From positions 62,001 to 126,000 of the forward strand of contig JACKLL010000003.1 in the NCBI GenBank assembly GCA_024235935.1: a stretch of DNA of 64,000 nucleotides, written 5' to 3'. Position 1 is the first letter of the stretch, and every line of letters starts with the position of its first letter. This DNA comes from Rhodoferax sp. Its GTDB lineage: Bacteria > Pseudomonadota > Gammaproteobacteria > Burkholderiales > Burkholderiaceae_C. Below, in pieces: positions 43,511-52,279 of this stretch. A model generated the notes under the pieces. The model saw only the letters and a program-made list of their open reading frames with translations, did no database searches and had not been told where the DNA came from. The position numbers and the translations under genes are program-made.

Positions 43511-44383
43511 TCAAGGCTTGCGGGGCCGGCTTGCCGCCGCAGGCAACGCCCGCTTGGGCCGCTTTCGGGAGGTTGGCGGCTCAACCTTCACAGCGGCGCC
43601 CCGCGCCGGGGGCGCCCCGACCTCCACCAGCCGGGCCTCGACATCGCGCGCGGCCTGTTGCATGCGCGGCAGCAGTGCCGCCACCGCCGCATCGGTGTCC
43701 ATGGCCGACGAAAACCAGGTGACGCCGAGCGTGGCCAGCACATGGCCATTCTCGAACACCGGAACCGCCAGCGTATTGGACACCGGTCGCACATCCTTGC
43801 TGCGCAGCGCATAGCCTTGCTGACGCGTCTGCGCCAGCATCGCTTGCAGCGCCGGCGCATCGTGCACGGCCTGGTCTTCCGGATGCTCGGACTGGCGCAG
43901 CGACTGCACGAGGATGCGCTGCTCGTCCGGCGGACAGAACGCCAGGTACGCCCGGCCGAGCGCACGGCTGACCAGCGACAGCCGCATGTTGAGACTGGAA
44001 TGCAGCAAGGACAGCGGTGACTGCGATATGGTGCTGTAGCGCACGATCACCGCATCGGCATCGAACACCGCCAGCGCCACCGGCCACTTCACCGCGCTGG
44101 TGATCGCATCGGCCACCGACGCAGCTGCGTCGATGATGCGCGGTTCGCTGTGATAACCACACGACAAGGCCAGCACCCCGGAGGTCACGTAGTAGGCACC
44201 GTACTGCGGCGCATGCTTGACCAGTCCCTTGCCGATGAGGGTCTGCAGCAGGCGTATCAGCGAGGGCCGCGGCAGACCGGTCGCGCGGTGCAGGGCATCG
44301 AGCGTCGATACCGGCTCGCGGTTCAGGCACTGCAGCAGTTCCAGAGCGCGTTCAACAGAGCGAACAGGGGGGAAGGAGGCCAT
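43511..44383 (-). CDS. IclR-family transcriptional regulator
   Basis: A 290-residue IclR regulator with the usual N-terminal winged helix (VRSVERALELLQCLNREPVS, LDALHRATGLPRPSLIRLLQ, LIGKGLVKHA) and C-terminal effector domain (MRLSLVSRALGRAYLAFCPP, AVPVFENGHVLATLGVTWFS). The tail after about residue 265 is Pro/Arg/Lys-rich. It converges with the fumarase-type operon, which is a common place for its regulator. The start at 44383 (MASFPPVRS) is used; six extra codons are possible. It could equally control the Bug/hydroxylase pair on the other side. Confidence 0.9.
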   Translation of the reverse strand: MASFPPVRSVERALELLQCLNREPVSTLDALHRATGLPRPSLIRLLQTLIGKGLVKHAPQYGAYYVTSGVLALSCGYHSEPRIIDAAASVADAITSAVKWPVALAVFDADAVIVRYSTISQSPLSLLHSSLNMRLSLVSRALGRAYLAFCPPDEQRILVQSLRQSEHPEDQAVHDAPALQAMLAQTRQQGYALRSKDVRPVSNTLAVPVFENGHVLATLGVTWFSSAMDTDAAVAALLPRMQQAARDVEARLVEVGAPPARGAAVKVEPPTSRKRPKRALPAAASRPRKP

Positions 44384-44488
44384 GGGATTGATGATCAGCA
44401 AGCCGGCACGTCACATCGGCGCCATCGGTGGGGACTGACCCCGCCACGGCCATGGCCTGAGGCCAGGATTATGTCCCACCGCCGCCGC

Positions 44489-45412
44489 TCACGCGATTGC
44501 ACGCGCCGGACTTTGCTGCAGTACGGCGCGCATCACCGCGATGAAACCTTCGCACGCCGGCGACAGGGAGCGTCCCCGCTTGGTCACCACCGAGATGTCG
44601 CGCGATACCTTGGGGGCCGTCAGTGTCCGGACCGCCAGATCCGGGTTGCTGGACCAGGCAGCGAAAGCCGAGGGCATGATGGACGCCCCCATTCCCGCTC
44701 CGGTCATCCACAGTGCGGTCGACAGAAAGGAGACCTCGTTGACCACGTCGAGCGCGACACCCACACTGGCAGCAGTTCCATCGATCAGCGGGCGGATGCC
44801 ATAACCCGGGCGCACCGTGATCACCGGGTGCCCTGCCAGGTCCACCCAGCGGACACGGCTACGCATGGCCAGCGGATGGCTGCGCAGACACACCACACTG
44901 AGGTGGTCGCGCACCAGGGTATGGGTCTGCACATCGGCACCGGCCCGTTCAGGCGTTCCGATACCGAAGTCCACATGTTCGCCAATGACCCGGGACACGA
45001 ACTGCTCCGGTGCGCAGTCGTCGATGACCAGGTGAATCTCGGGATGGCGTGCGCCAAAGGCCGCCACGATGCGCGGCAGCAGGATTTCTGCCAGCGTCGG
45101 CGTCACGGCGATGCAGACGCGGCCCCGGCGCAACCCCGTGAGGTCGCGCAATCCGGCCCCCAGCGAGTCCACGTCACGCAGAATGCGCTGGGCCACCACA
45201 ATGGCCTCGCGGGCCGCCTGGGTCGGTTGCAGTGAACGGGTGGTACGGTCAAACAGGCGCGCGCCCAGGCCTTCTTCCATCTGTCGGATCAGGACGCTGA
45301 CCGCCGACTGGGTGACGAACAACTGCTCGGCCGCAGCACTGAGCTTGCGCAACTGGTAGACCGCGGCAAAGGCGCGCAGCTGGCGCAAGGTGGGACTGAA
45401 TTTCTGATTCAT
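44489..45412 (-). CDS. LysR-family transcriptional regulator
   Basis: A 307-residue LysR regulator. Helix-turn-helix: LRQLRAFAAVYQLRKLSAAA and EQLFVTQSAVSVLIRQMEEG, then LGARLFDRTTRSLQPT; effector domain from GRVCIAVTPTLAEILLPRIV. It is divergent from the Bug/hydroxylase operon starting 107 bases away. The shared region is AT-rich and contains an 8-bp inverted repeat. By the usual LysR logic, it activates that operon in response to a pathway compound. Confidence 0.9.
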   Translation of the reverse strand: MNQKFSPTLRQLRAFAAVYQLRKLSAAAEQLFVTQSAVSVLIRQMEEGLGARLFDRTTRSLQPTQAAREAIVVAQRILRDVDSLGAGLRDLTGLRRGRVCIAVTPTLAEILLPRIVAAFGARHPEIHLVIDDCAPEQFVSRVIGEHVDFGIGTPERAGADVQTHTLVRDHLSVVCLRSHPLAMRSRVRWVDLAGHPVITVRPGYGIRPLIDGTAASVGVALDVVNEVSFLSTALWMTGAGMGASIMPSAFAAWSSNPDLAVRTLTAPKVSRDISVVTKRGRSLSPACEGFIAVMRAVLQQSPARAIA

Positions 45413-45427
45413 GAATTTTCATCATAT

Positions 45428-45458
45428 TTCATTCGCAATTTATCGATTTACGAATGAA
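45428..45458. promoter_or_regulatory. Inverted repeat, candidate LysR-type binding site
   Basis: TTCATTCG and CGAATGAA form a perfect 8-bp inverted repeat with 15 bases between, centred in the AT-rich divergent region between the LysR gene and the Bug gene. The location, about 60-90 bases upstream of the Bug start and next to the LysR start, is what is expected of the recognition site of a LysR regulator. Confidence 0.5.
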
Positions 45459-45518
45459 TGAATGTTGATTCCAATCAATGCTCACCGAAAACGCGATACC
45501 CACGCAACAGGAGACACC

Positions 45519-46511
45519 ATGCACGCGATATTCCGTACCTTTGGCGCATGCGCCGCGGCAGCAGCCATCGCCGGTGTTTGCGCGCTGCCAGCCAGCGCAC
45601 AGACCGCCGACTTTCCGAACAAGCCCGTGCGCATCGTCGTGACGTTCCCGCCAGGCGGCAGCGCCGATGCGGTGGTGCGGATGCTGGTGCCGCGGCTCAA
45701 CGAGAAGCTGGGGCAACCGGTGATCGTCGACAACCGTCCGGGCGCTGGCGGAAACATCGGCCTGACGGTCGTGGCCAAGGCGGCGCCCGGCGACGGATAT
45801 ACCGTGGGCGTCGGTGCTGCGGGCGCCTTGTCGGCCAACGCCAGCCTGTATGAACAGATGCCCTTCGACCCGGTCAAGGACCTGCGTCCGGTCAGCATGC
45901 TCGCGGCGATTCCGTTCGTCATCATCGGCCATCCTTCGGTACCGGCGCGCACCTTGCGCGAATTGATTGCGCTGGCCAAAAGCCAGCCGGGCAAGCTGTC
46001 CATCGCCCACGGCGGCAATGGCACGGCCATGCACCTGACGTCGGCCTTGTTCGCACAGATGGCGGACGTGAAGCTGGTCGAGGTTCCCTACCGCGGGTCC
46101 GGCCCCGCCGCGCTGGACGTGTTGTCCGGCCAGGTCCCGCTGGCCGTGGTGGACCTGCCGTCCGCACTGCAGCACATCAAGGCCGGCAAGCTGATTGCCT
46201 ATGGGGTGACCAGCCCACGTCGGCTGCCGATGCTGCCCGATGTGCCAACGGTGGCTGAAGCTGGCCTGCCCGGCTACGACTCCACCGGCTGGTTCGGTGT
46301 CGTGGCGCCCGCCGGCACGCCACCCGCCGTCATTGCGCGGCTGAACGCCGAGATCACCGCCGCACTGAACGACGAAACGATCAAAACCAATATGCGCAAC
46401 CTCGGTGTCGAGCCGGCACCGGGCACTGCCGAATCCTTCGAGGCCTACATCAAGTCCGAAACCGATAAGTGGGCGCGCGTCATCAAGACCGCCAATATCA
46501 AACTCAACTGA
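45519..46511 (+). CDS. Bug/TctC-family periplasmic substrate-binding protein
   Basis: A 330-residue receptor. The signal peptide is AACAAAAAI-like (FGACAAAAAIAGVCALPASAQ). Core motifs: FPNKPVRIVVTFPPGGSADAV, PVIVDNRPGAGGNIGLTVVAK, KLSIAHGGNGTAMHLTSALF, LVEVPYRGSGPAALDVLSGQ and GVVAPAGTPPAVIARL. Start ATG at 45519 has CAGGAGACACC directly upstream; a longer frame starting at 45462 is rejected. The hydroxylase gene follows 5 bases after its stop, so ligand and hydroxylase substrate are probably the same or related, perhaps an aromatic acid. Confidence 0.92.
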   Translation: MHAIFRTFGACAAAAAIAGVCALPASAQTADFPNKPVRIVVTFPPGGSADAVVRMLVPRLNEKLGQPVIVDNRPGAGGNIGLTVVAKAAPGDGYTVGVGAAGALSANASLYEQMPFDPVKDLRPVSMLAAIPFVIIGHPSVPARTLRELIALAKSQPGKLSIAHGGNGTAMHLTSALFAQMADVKLVEVPYRGSGPAALDVLSGQVPLAVVDLPSALQHIKAGKLIAYGVTSPRRLPMLPDVPTVAEAGLPGYDSTGWFGVVAPAGTPPAVIARLNAEITAALNDETIKTNMRNLGVEPAPGTAESFEAYIKSETDKWARVIKTANIKLN

Positions 46512-46516
46512 ACCCC

Positions 46517-48208
46517 ATGACCGACAAGACAGATACCGTGGCCGACTGTGACGTGCTGATCGTGGGCGCAGGGCCCGTCGGCCTGACGCTGGCCATGGAC
46601 CTCGCCGGCCGCGGCGTGAAGGTGGTGATCGCGGAAACCCGTCGCTACGCCGAGCCGCCCAGCGTGAAATGCAACCACGTATCCGCCCGCAGCATGGAGC
46701 AGTTCCGCCGGCTCGGCGTCGCGCAGCGCCTGCGCGACGCAGGCCTGCCCGACGACTACCCCAATGACGTCGTCTTTCGGACCAGCCTGACCGGCACCGA
46801 ACTTACCCGGATCGCCATCCCGTGCCGGCGTGACCGCTACAGCGACACCAGCGGACCCGATGGATGGTGGCCGACACCGGAGCCGCCACACCGCATCAAC
46901 CAGATCTACCTCGAGCCCCTGCTGCTCGAACATACGGCCTCGCTGGCTGGCGTGACGCTCTTGAACCGGACCCAGGTCACCAATTTCACGCAGACCGCGA
47001 GCGGCGTTTCTGCCACGCTACGCAATCTGGACGACGGCAGCGAGCGCGTCCTGCGCGCAAGCTACCTGGTCGGGTGTGACGGAGGAAGCTCCGGAGTACG
47101 CAAGCAGATGGGTGCCAGGCTCGAGGGAACCGCCGTCATCCAGCGCGTGCAGTCCACCTACATTCGTGCCCCCGGACTCAAGGCGCTGGTGCCCGGAAAG
47201 CCGGCATGGTCCTGCTACTCCGTCAATCCACGTCGCTGTGGCACCACGTTCGCCATCGACGGCGAAACCACCTGGCTGGTGCACAACCACCTCCACGCCG
47301 AGGAGCCCGAATTCGACTCGGTCGACCGGGACCAGTCCATCCGAGAAATCCTGGGTGTGGGTCCCGATTTTCCGTACGAGGTCATCAGCAAGGAAGACTG
47401 GGTTGGACGGCGCCTGGTCGCGAACCGATTCCGTGACCGACGCGTTTTCATCGCTGGCGATGCGGCCCATCTGTGGGTTCCGTATGCCGGCTACGGCATG
47501 AATGCCGGCATTGCCGACGCGGTGCACCTGGCATGGTTGCTGGCCGCCACATTGCAAGGCTGGGCCGATGAAGGGCTGCTGGACGCCTATGAGGCCGAGC
47601 GCCAGCCGATCACCGAGCAGGTGTCGAACTTTGCGATGGACCACGCGCAGAAGATGATCCGGGCACGCCGCGCCGTGCCGGCGAACATCGAAGCCACCGA
47701 CGCCGAAGGTGCGGCGGCACGCGCCCTGGTCGGGCAGGAGTCGTACGACCTCAACGTGCAGCAGTTCTGCTGCGCCGGGCTGAACTTCGGCTACTTCTAT
47801 GGTGACTCGCCCATCATCGTGCGCGATGGTGAAGCGCCACCGCCCTACTCCATGGGAGATTTCACGCCGTCGACCGTTCCGGGGTGCCGCGCACCGCATT
47901 TCTGGCTGGCGGATGGGCGTTCGCTGTACGACGCCTTTGGCCCCGGATACACGCTGCTGCGCACCGATGGCGCCACCGACGCCCGTGCGCTGACAGATGC
48001 AGCTCGGGCCCGCGGCATGCCGCTGAAAGTGCTGGATCTGCAGCCCCGCGATGGCCATCTGCCCGAGACCTACCGGCACAAGCTGGTGCTGTGCCGCGCC
48101 GACCAGCATGTGGTGTGGCGTGGCGATCAGATCCCGGCAGATGCTGCGGCGCTGGTCGACATCCTGCGCGGTGCCCAGGTGCGCACAGAAATGCGGCAGG
48201 CGGCCTGA
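46517..48208 (+). CDS. FAD-dependent aromatic hydroxylase (PHBH/MhpA-type monooxygenase)
   Basis: A 563-residue flavoprotein monooxygenase. CDVLIVGAGPVGLTLAMDLAG is the FAD-binding GxGxxG, GVKVVIAETRR the end of the Rossmann unit, LVGCDGGSSGVRKQMG the DG motif, and RRVFIAGDAAHLWVPYAGYGMNAGIADAV, read over two blocks, the GD motif of class A hydroxylases. The extra C-terminal thioredoxin-like domain (about residues 430-560) is typical of the MhpA/phenol hydroxylase branch. It would add a hydroxyl to a phenolic ring with NAD(P)H and O2. No ring-cleavage dioxygenase is adjacent (the DODA-type gene is 14 kb away), so the pathway is incomplete here. Confidence 0.9.
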   Translation: MTDKTDTVADCDVLIVGAGPVGLTLAMDLAGRGVKVVIAETRRYAEPPSVKCNHVSARSMEQFRRLGVAQRLRDAGLPDDYPNDVVFRTSLTGTELTRIAIPCRRDRYSDTSGPDGWWPTPEPPHRINQIYLEPLLLEHTASLAGVTLLNRTQVTNFTQTASGVSATLRNLDDGSERVLRASYLVGCDGGSSGVRKQMGARLEGTAVIQRVQSTYIRAPGLKALVPGKPAWSCYSVNPRRCGTTFAIDGETTWLVHNHLHAEEPEFDSVDRDQSIREILGVGPDFPYEVISKEDWVGRRLVANRFRDRRVFIAGDAAHLWVPYAGYGMNAGIADAVHLAWLLAATLQGWADEGLLDAYEAERQPITEQVSNFAMDHAQKMIRARRAVPANIEATDAEGAAARALVGQESYDLNVQQFCCAGLNFGYFYGDSPIIVRDGEAPPPYSMGDFTPSTVPGCRAPHFWLADGRSLYDAFGPGYTLLRTDGATDARALTDAARARGMPLKVLDLQPRDGHLPETYRHKLVLCRADQHVVWRGDQIPADAAALVDILRGAQVRTEMRQAA

Positions 48209-48248
48209 AGCCCCATCTGGCCGGGTCCGCGTCCGACACGGGTGCAGA

Positions 48249-48983
48249 CTACTTGTCCGCCATCGGCGGCAAGCCGATCTGTTTCAGCAGACCAGCGCGC
48301 TGGGCGCGCAGATTGGCGTCCGCAGGGTTGCTGTCGATCTGCCGCGACAGCGCCGCGATGGCGTCGTACCAGAGCCCGGCCTCGGCATAGACCCGTGCCG
48401 CGCCGAGGGGCCCTGCAGCGGCTGCGCGCGATTGCACCGCAGGATCGACCGCCACGCGACGGATCACGCCACCGCGGGTGATGTCCTTGGAGCGTTGCGT
48501 GGGATCCGTCACCACGGAGACGAACCATTCGTAGTCGGTGTCTGGCGCCAGCGTGACGCCGCGCTGCGCCAGATCGATGGCCTGCACGCCGGCCTGCGTG
48601 ACCGACACGTTCTGGGAGAACACCGGCTTTTCTGCCGCGTCGGCGATCAAGGTGAGTTCGAGCGTCGTGTTCGAAGGTTTGGACACATACCAGTACAGGG
48701 TCGGCTGTGCCTGCATGGTCATGCCGGTCTGCTCGGGTGCCAGCACGTTGAGCACGAGGTTCTTGTCGGACGCACCCCGTGTCGCCCCGCCGACACGGCG
48801 GGCCGGCGCACCACGCATGGGCGGCTTGTACACGATAGGCGTCGAATCGTCGGCCTTGGTCTGCTGCTCGGCCTTCGTGTCCTGGGTCTGGGTTGGGGGC
48901 TGGGTCTGTGCCTGTGACAAGCCGGGCACGGCCAGGACGGACACGGCAAACAACAGCGGGGCCAACGTCGAAGCGACGCGCAT
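48249..48983 (-). CDS. DUF928 family secreted protein
   Basis: A 244-residue protein with a Sec signal peptide (LAPLLFAVSVLAVPGLSQAQ). A Gln/Thr-rich linker (residues about 28-50) is followed by the DUF928 region: YKPPMRGAPARRVGGATRG, then LVLNVLAPEQTGMTMQAQP, TLYWYVSKPSNTTLELTL and AEAGLWYDAIAALSRQIDS near the C-terminus. DUF928 is of unknown function; in cyanobacteria it is typically found beside CHAT, CHASE2 and filamentous-haemagglutinin-type genes, the same company as here. It is on the same strand as the adenylate cyclase gene, 134 bases downstream of it, and so may be co-transcribed. Confidence 0.82.
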   Translation of the reverse strand: MRVASTLAPLLFAVSVLAVPGLSQAQTQPPTQTQDTKAEQQTKADDSTPIVYKPPMRGAPARRVGGATRGASDKNLVLNVLAPEQTGMTMQAQPTLYWYVSKPSNTTLELTLIADAAEKPVFSQNVSVTQAGVQAIDLAQRGVTLAPDTDYEWFVSVVTDPTQRSKDITRGGVIRRVAVDPAVQSRAAAAGPLGAARVYAEAGLWYDAIAALSRQIDSNPADANLRAQRAGLLKQIGLPPMADK

Positions 48984-49117
48984 GGGACTCTCCTGTTCAG
49001 GTCAACGCGGGTCTGGCCCGCATGCCGGCTGCGGCCGACGGGTCAAACGCCTCGGCCAGTATAGAGGCCGCAATCGTATCGCGCCCATGGTCGCACCAAC
49101 CAGGCGTCACGCCTCGG

Positions 49118-51079
49118 TCACATTGCCGCGCCGACCGCCCTCTCGCCCTCCACCCGGTAGACCGTGACCTCGGATTCCTTGCCCTTGAGCTTGAGCGCCC
49201 CGACCGCGACCGTGATGAAGCCGTCGCCGATGCGCCGCGCGGTCTCCTCGGAAATCAGCAGGCGGCTGATCGCATCCGGCGCCGTGACGGCGGGATCGTC
49301 CTTGCCGTAGGTTTCCAGCCGGGCGGCGGTGTTGACGATGTCGCCCAGCGTGGTGAACTTCATGCGCTGCGTGCTGCCCAGGCAGCCGGCCACCACCTCG
49401 CCGGTGGCAATGCCGACCCGCATGCTGATATGCGGCAGGCCGGCAGCTTCCCAGTCGCGGTTCATCTGCGCCAGTGCCACGCCCATGGCCAGCGCGCAGC
49501 GCACCGCCTGGCGGGCGTCATCGTCGATGGCGCGCTCGCTGTCCCGCGCGACCGGCACGCCGAAGTTGGCCTTGATGGCATCGCCGAAGTAATCGTCGAT
49601 CACGCCGCCATGCTGCATCACCAGGCCTGCCATACGGTCCATGTACAGGTTGAGCCATTCCATCAGTTCGGCCGGCGACAGCCGCTCCGCAACCGCGGTG
49701 AAATTGTGCAGATCGGTGAACAGGATGCTGGCCGAGAGCAGCCGCGGCTGCAACCGCCCGCCTTCGAGGAACTGTTCGCGCGAACGCCACATCTCCTCGG
49801 CCACGTCGGGCGAGACCTGCTTGGAAAAGATGTCCATCAGATAGCGCCGCTCGCTGCGCTCCAGGCTGGACAGGTAGGCAATGGAGAGGCTGGCGCTGGC
49901 CACGCCCACCAGCGCCAGCGGCACCACCGGGATCCACCAGCCCGCCAGGAAGGCGGCATAGCTGCCCCCCATCAGCGCCAGCGTCTCCAGGGCAGCAAGC
50001 ACCGCGAACACCGTCAGCACCCGCACCCGCAGTGCGGTAGCCACCGCCACCAGGCTCCACACCAGCATGCCCAGATAGCCGGCCCAGGTCGGCACGAAGG
50101 TCAGCGGCGACTCGCCATCGAGCCCGGCACGCAGCAACTGGCTGACGGCATGGGCATGCACCAGCACACCCGGGGTGCCGGCCAGGTCGGTGTGGCGCTG
50201 GTTGAAGGGGGTGAGGAAGAAGTCCTTGACGCTGTCGGCCGACACCCCGACCAGCACGATGCGCTCGCGCAAGGCCTCGGCCGGGACACGGCCCTCCAGC
50301 ACATCGGTCAAGGAGAAGGTCCGAAACGCACTGGCCCCGCCCTTGTAGTCCAGCGGAAACTGGTAGCCCGCCGCGTCGGCCCGCACGTAAGGCCCGTCAT
50401 TGGCCTCCATCGGATGCAGCGTGACCGCGCCCAGCCGCATGTCATCGGGATTGGGATGGCCTGCTGCCGGTGTGATGCCATGCTCGGCCAGGTACGGCAG
50501 GGCCAGGCGCAGCGCGAATGCGTATCCGACTGTCTTGCCGTCGTCGAGAAACAGCAGCCCCCGGCGCACGAAGCCACCCGGGTCGACCAGCAGATCGGCA
50601 AATCCGACGCGATCGCTGTTCGCCAGCGATGGCGGCGCGGACACCCGGGCCGTATTGCGACCACCGAACTTCATGACGAAATAGACCTGCCCGTTGGCGG
50701 TCACGACCTGCTCGAAGTGCTCCGTACCGGGGGCCACCGGCAGATCGCGGTACAGGTCGAAGCCGATCGCACTCGGCTGGGCGGCGGCCAGCTTCTGCAC
50801 CACGTCCGCCAGCGTGTTGTCCGGCAGCGGCCAGCGCCCCTGGCGGCGGATGTCATCGTCATTGATGAGCACCACCGCCACCCGATCCTCGCGCCAGGCG
50901 GCATTGTTGCGGCTGTTGAGGTACAGGTCGTAGGCCGCCAGTTCCATCGGCTGCAGCGCGCCGACCAGGCGCAGCCCGGCAATGGCCATGAAGGCGATCA
51001 GGCCGATCCCGATGCCGATGCTGGCAGGACGGCGCAACCAATCACGCAGCACGCGGAGGGGTGAAAAGTTTGTCGACAC
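49118..51079 (-). CDS. CHASE2-domain adenylate/guanylate cyclase
   Basis: A 653-residue membrane sensor cyclase. An N-terminal anchor (IGIGIGLIAFMAIAGLRLV) leads into an extracytoplasmic CHASE2 domain (residues about 45-330: VAVVLINDDDIRRQGRWPLPD, FDLYRDLPV, IVLVGVSADSVKDFF). Three membrane segments follow at about 340-410, then a class III cyclase domain. Catalytic residues are intact: metal Asp456 (ILFTDLHNFT) and Asp500 (DDYFGDAIKANFG), adenine-selecting Lys574 and Asp580 (MKFTTLGDIVNTAARLE), with Asn and Arg in NTAARLE for transition-state contact. Lys at 574 and Asp at 580 favour ATP over GTP. It probably makes cAMP on sensing a periplasmic signal. Confidence 0.93.
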   Translation of the reverse strand: MSTNFSPLRVLRDWLRRPASIGIGIGLIAFMAIAGLRLVGALQPMELAAYDLYLNSRNNAAWREDRVAVVLINDDDIRRQGRWPLPDNTLADVVQKLAAAQPSAIGFDLYRDLPVAPGTEHFEQVVTANGQVYFVMKFGGRNTARVSAPPSLANSDRVGFADLLVDPGGFVRRGLLFLDDGKTVGYAFALRLALPYLAEHGITPAAGHPNPDDMRLGAVTLHPMEANDGPYVRADAAGYQFPLDYKGGASAFRTFSLTDVLEGRVPAEALRERIVLVGVSADSVKDFFLTPFNQRHTDLAGTPGVLVHAHAVSQLLRAGLDGESPLTFVPTWAGYLGMLVWSLVAVATALRVRVLTVFAVLAALETLALMGGSYAAFLAGWWIPVVPLALVGVASASLSIAYLSSLERSERRYLMDIFSKQVSPDVAEEMWRSREQFLEGGRLQPRLLSASILFTDLHNFTAVAERLSPAELMEWLNLYMDRMAGLVMQHGGVIDDYFGDAIKANFGVPVARDSERAIDDDARQAVRCALAMGVALAQMNRDWEAAGLPHISMRVGIATGEVVAGCLGSTQRMKFTTLGDIVNTAARLETYGKDDPAVTAPDAISRLLISEETARRIGDGFITVAVGALKLKGKESEVTVYRVEGERAVGAAM

Positions 51080-51336
51080 AAGGGTCCCGAGGGCGCGCGC
51101 AAAACCGGGGTTGGCACCCAGGCCCGTCAGGGTGACGCGCGAAGAATAGCACGCACCTCCGCGAGGCCGCGGCGGGCAAAATGACGAGAAAATTTACAGT
51201 TGCTCACCCCAATGAATGCAATAAGTCACACAAACCATTGATTTTTCAACGAAAAATGCCCATGGCGCAAAGATTGCTTGTAGTCAATCTTGGATCCTAG
51301 AGCACATCTTTGCTGACTTTTGCAGGAGCGATTCCG

Positions 51337-52122
51337 ATGTTTTTCCGTCAGATTTACACAGCCCTCGCAGCCCTGGTCATCAGTGCCACGCTGATCGGTA
51401 CGGCGCAGGCTTATCCCGTGACGGCGCGCAGCGGCACCACGACTGTGACTGGCCTTTACCGCCCACTGGACATGAGCTTGTCGCTCGTCGACGGCACGAA
51501 TGCACTTTCCTACTCAGTTGGCACCGGTCCGTTGGGGGCAAACGAGTTCAGTTTCAGTGCCTTGTACCGTGGCACCTACACGGGCGTCGGGTATTCCGCC
51601 AGCGGGCCGACCGGCACTTGGCGGCTCTTGTTCCAAACCGGTGGATTCACAAATGTGCTGAACCCTGCCACGCTTACTGCATCCACGCTTGGCAACGACA
51701 TCATCTTGAACGCGTCGACCAGTGGCGTCGTGGGCACGTTGACATACGTAGGCAATGGCTTGGTAGGCGATGGAAACTACGCAGGCGTTCCAGCCAACGA
51801 TACGCCTCTGCTCAATGACTTCTTCGCTTTTTATCCAGCGTCCACCGGAAACTTTCTGACAGTCACCTGCCATGACGGCGTTGGAACTTGTTCGGATTTT
51901 GATGTGGCGGTCCAAGACCTGCTGCAGTTGGGACCTTACGCCGGCGTGAGCAGTATTGATGATGCACGCGTCAATCCTGCTTGCGGGACATCAGGCAATT
52001 ACACGCAATGCGGACGGGTCCAGGTGCGCGCCAGCAGCGTCCCTGAACCCGCCAGCCTGGCCCTGGTCGGCCTCGCCCTCGGCGGCCTGGCCCTGGTACG
52101 CCGCCGCCAACGCAGGACCTGA
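51337..52122 (+). CDS. PEP-CTERM sorting domain protein
   Basis: A 261-residue secreted protein. Signal peptide: FRQIYTALAALVISATLIGTAQA. The body is Gly/Ser/Thr-rich beta structure with no catalytic motif. The C-terminus is a textbook PEP-CTERM tripartite signal: VPEPASLALVGLALGGLALV followed by basic RRRQRRT. An exosortase must process it, but none is in the window. The ATG at 51337 has AGGAGCGATTCCG upstream and is preferred over the ATG nine codons earlier. The region 51170-51336 is AT-rich and holds the promoter. A strong intrinsic terminator follows the gene. Confidence 0.9.
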   Translation: MFFRQIYTALAALVISATLIGTAQAYPVTARSGTTTVTGLYRPLDMSLSLVDGTNALSYSVGTGPLGANEFSFSALYRGTYTGVGYSASGPTGTWRLLFQTGGFTNVLNPATLTASTLGNDIILNASTSGVVGTLTYVGNGLVGDGNYAGVPANDTPLLNDFFAFYPASTGNFLTVTCHDGVGTCSDFDVAVQDLLQLGPYAGVSSIDDARVNPACGTSGNYTQCGRVQVRASSVPEPASLALVGLALGGLALVRRRQRRT

Positions 52123-52165
52123 GCGCGCACCCGTCGCCCATACGCGCCGGATGCGCCCCTGCCCC

Positions 52166-52196
52166 AAAGCCCTGGCATCCAGGGCTTTTTCTTTTT
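52166..52196 (+). terminator. Rho-independent terminator after the PEP-CTERM gene
   Basis: A perfect 10-bp stem, AAAGCCCTGG and CCAGGGCTTT, with a 3-base loop and a following T-rich tract (TTTCTTTTT). This is the clearest intrinsic terminator in the window and separates the PEP-CTERM gene from the exoprotein operon. Confidence 0.95.
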
Positions 52197-52279
52197 CGGC
52201 ACACGGACGCAAACTCTGTTGGCAATGGGCATTTCTTGTTACCCTTGTCGGGGACTGAGCCAGAGCAAAGGAAACGGAC

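Noticed and set aside
48893..51064. A 723-codon plus-strand open frame opposite the CHASE2 cyclase
   Set aside because: Antisense shadow with His/Arg/Gln bias; the cyclase on the minus strand has all catalytic residues.
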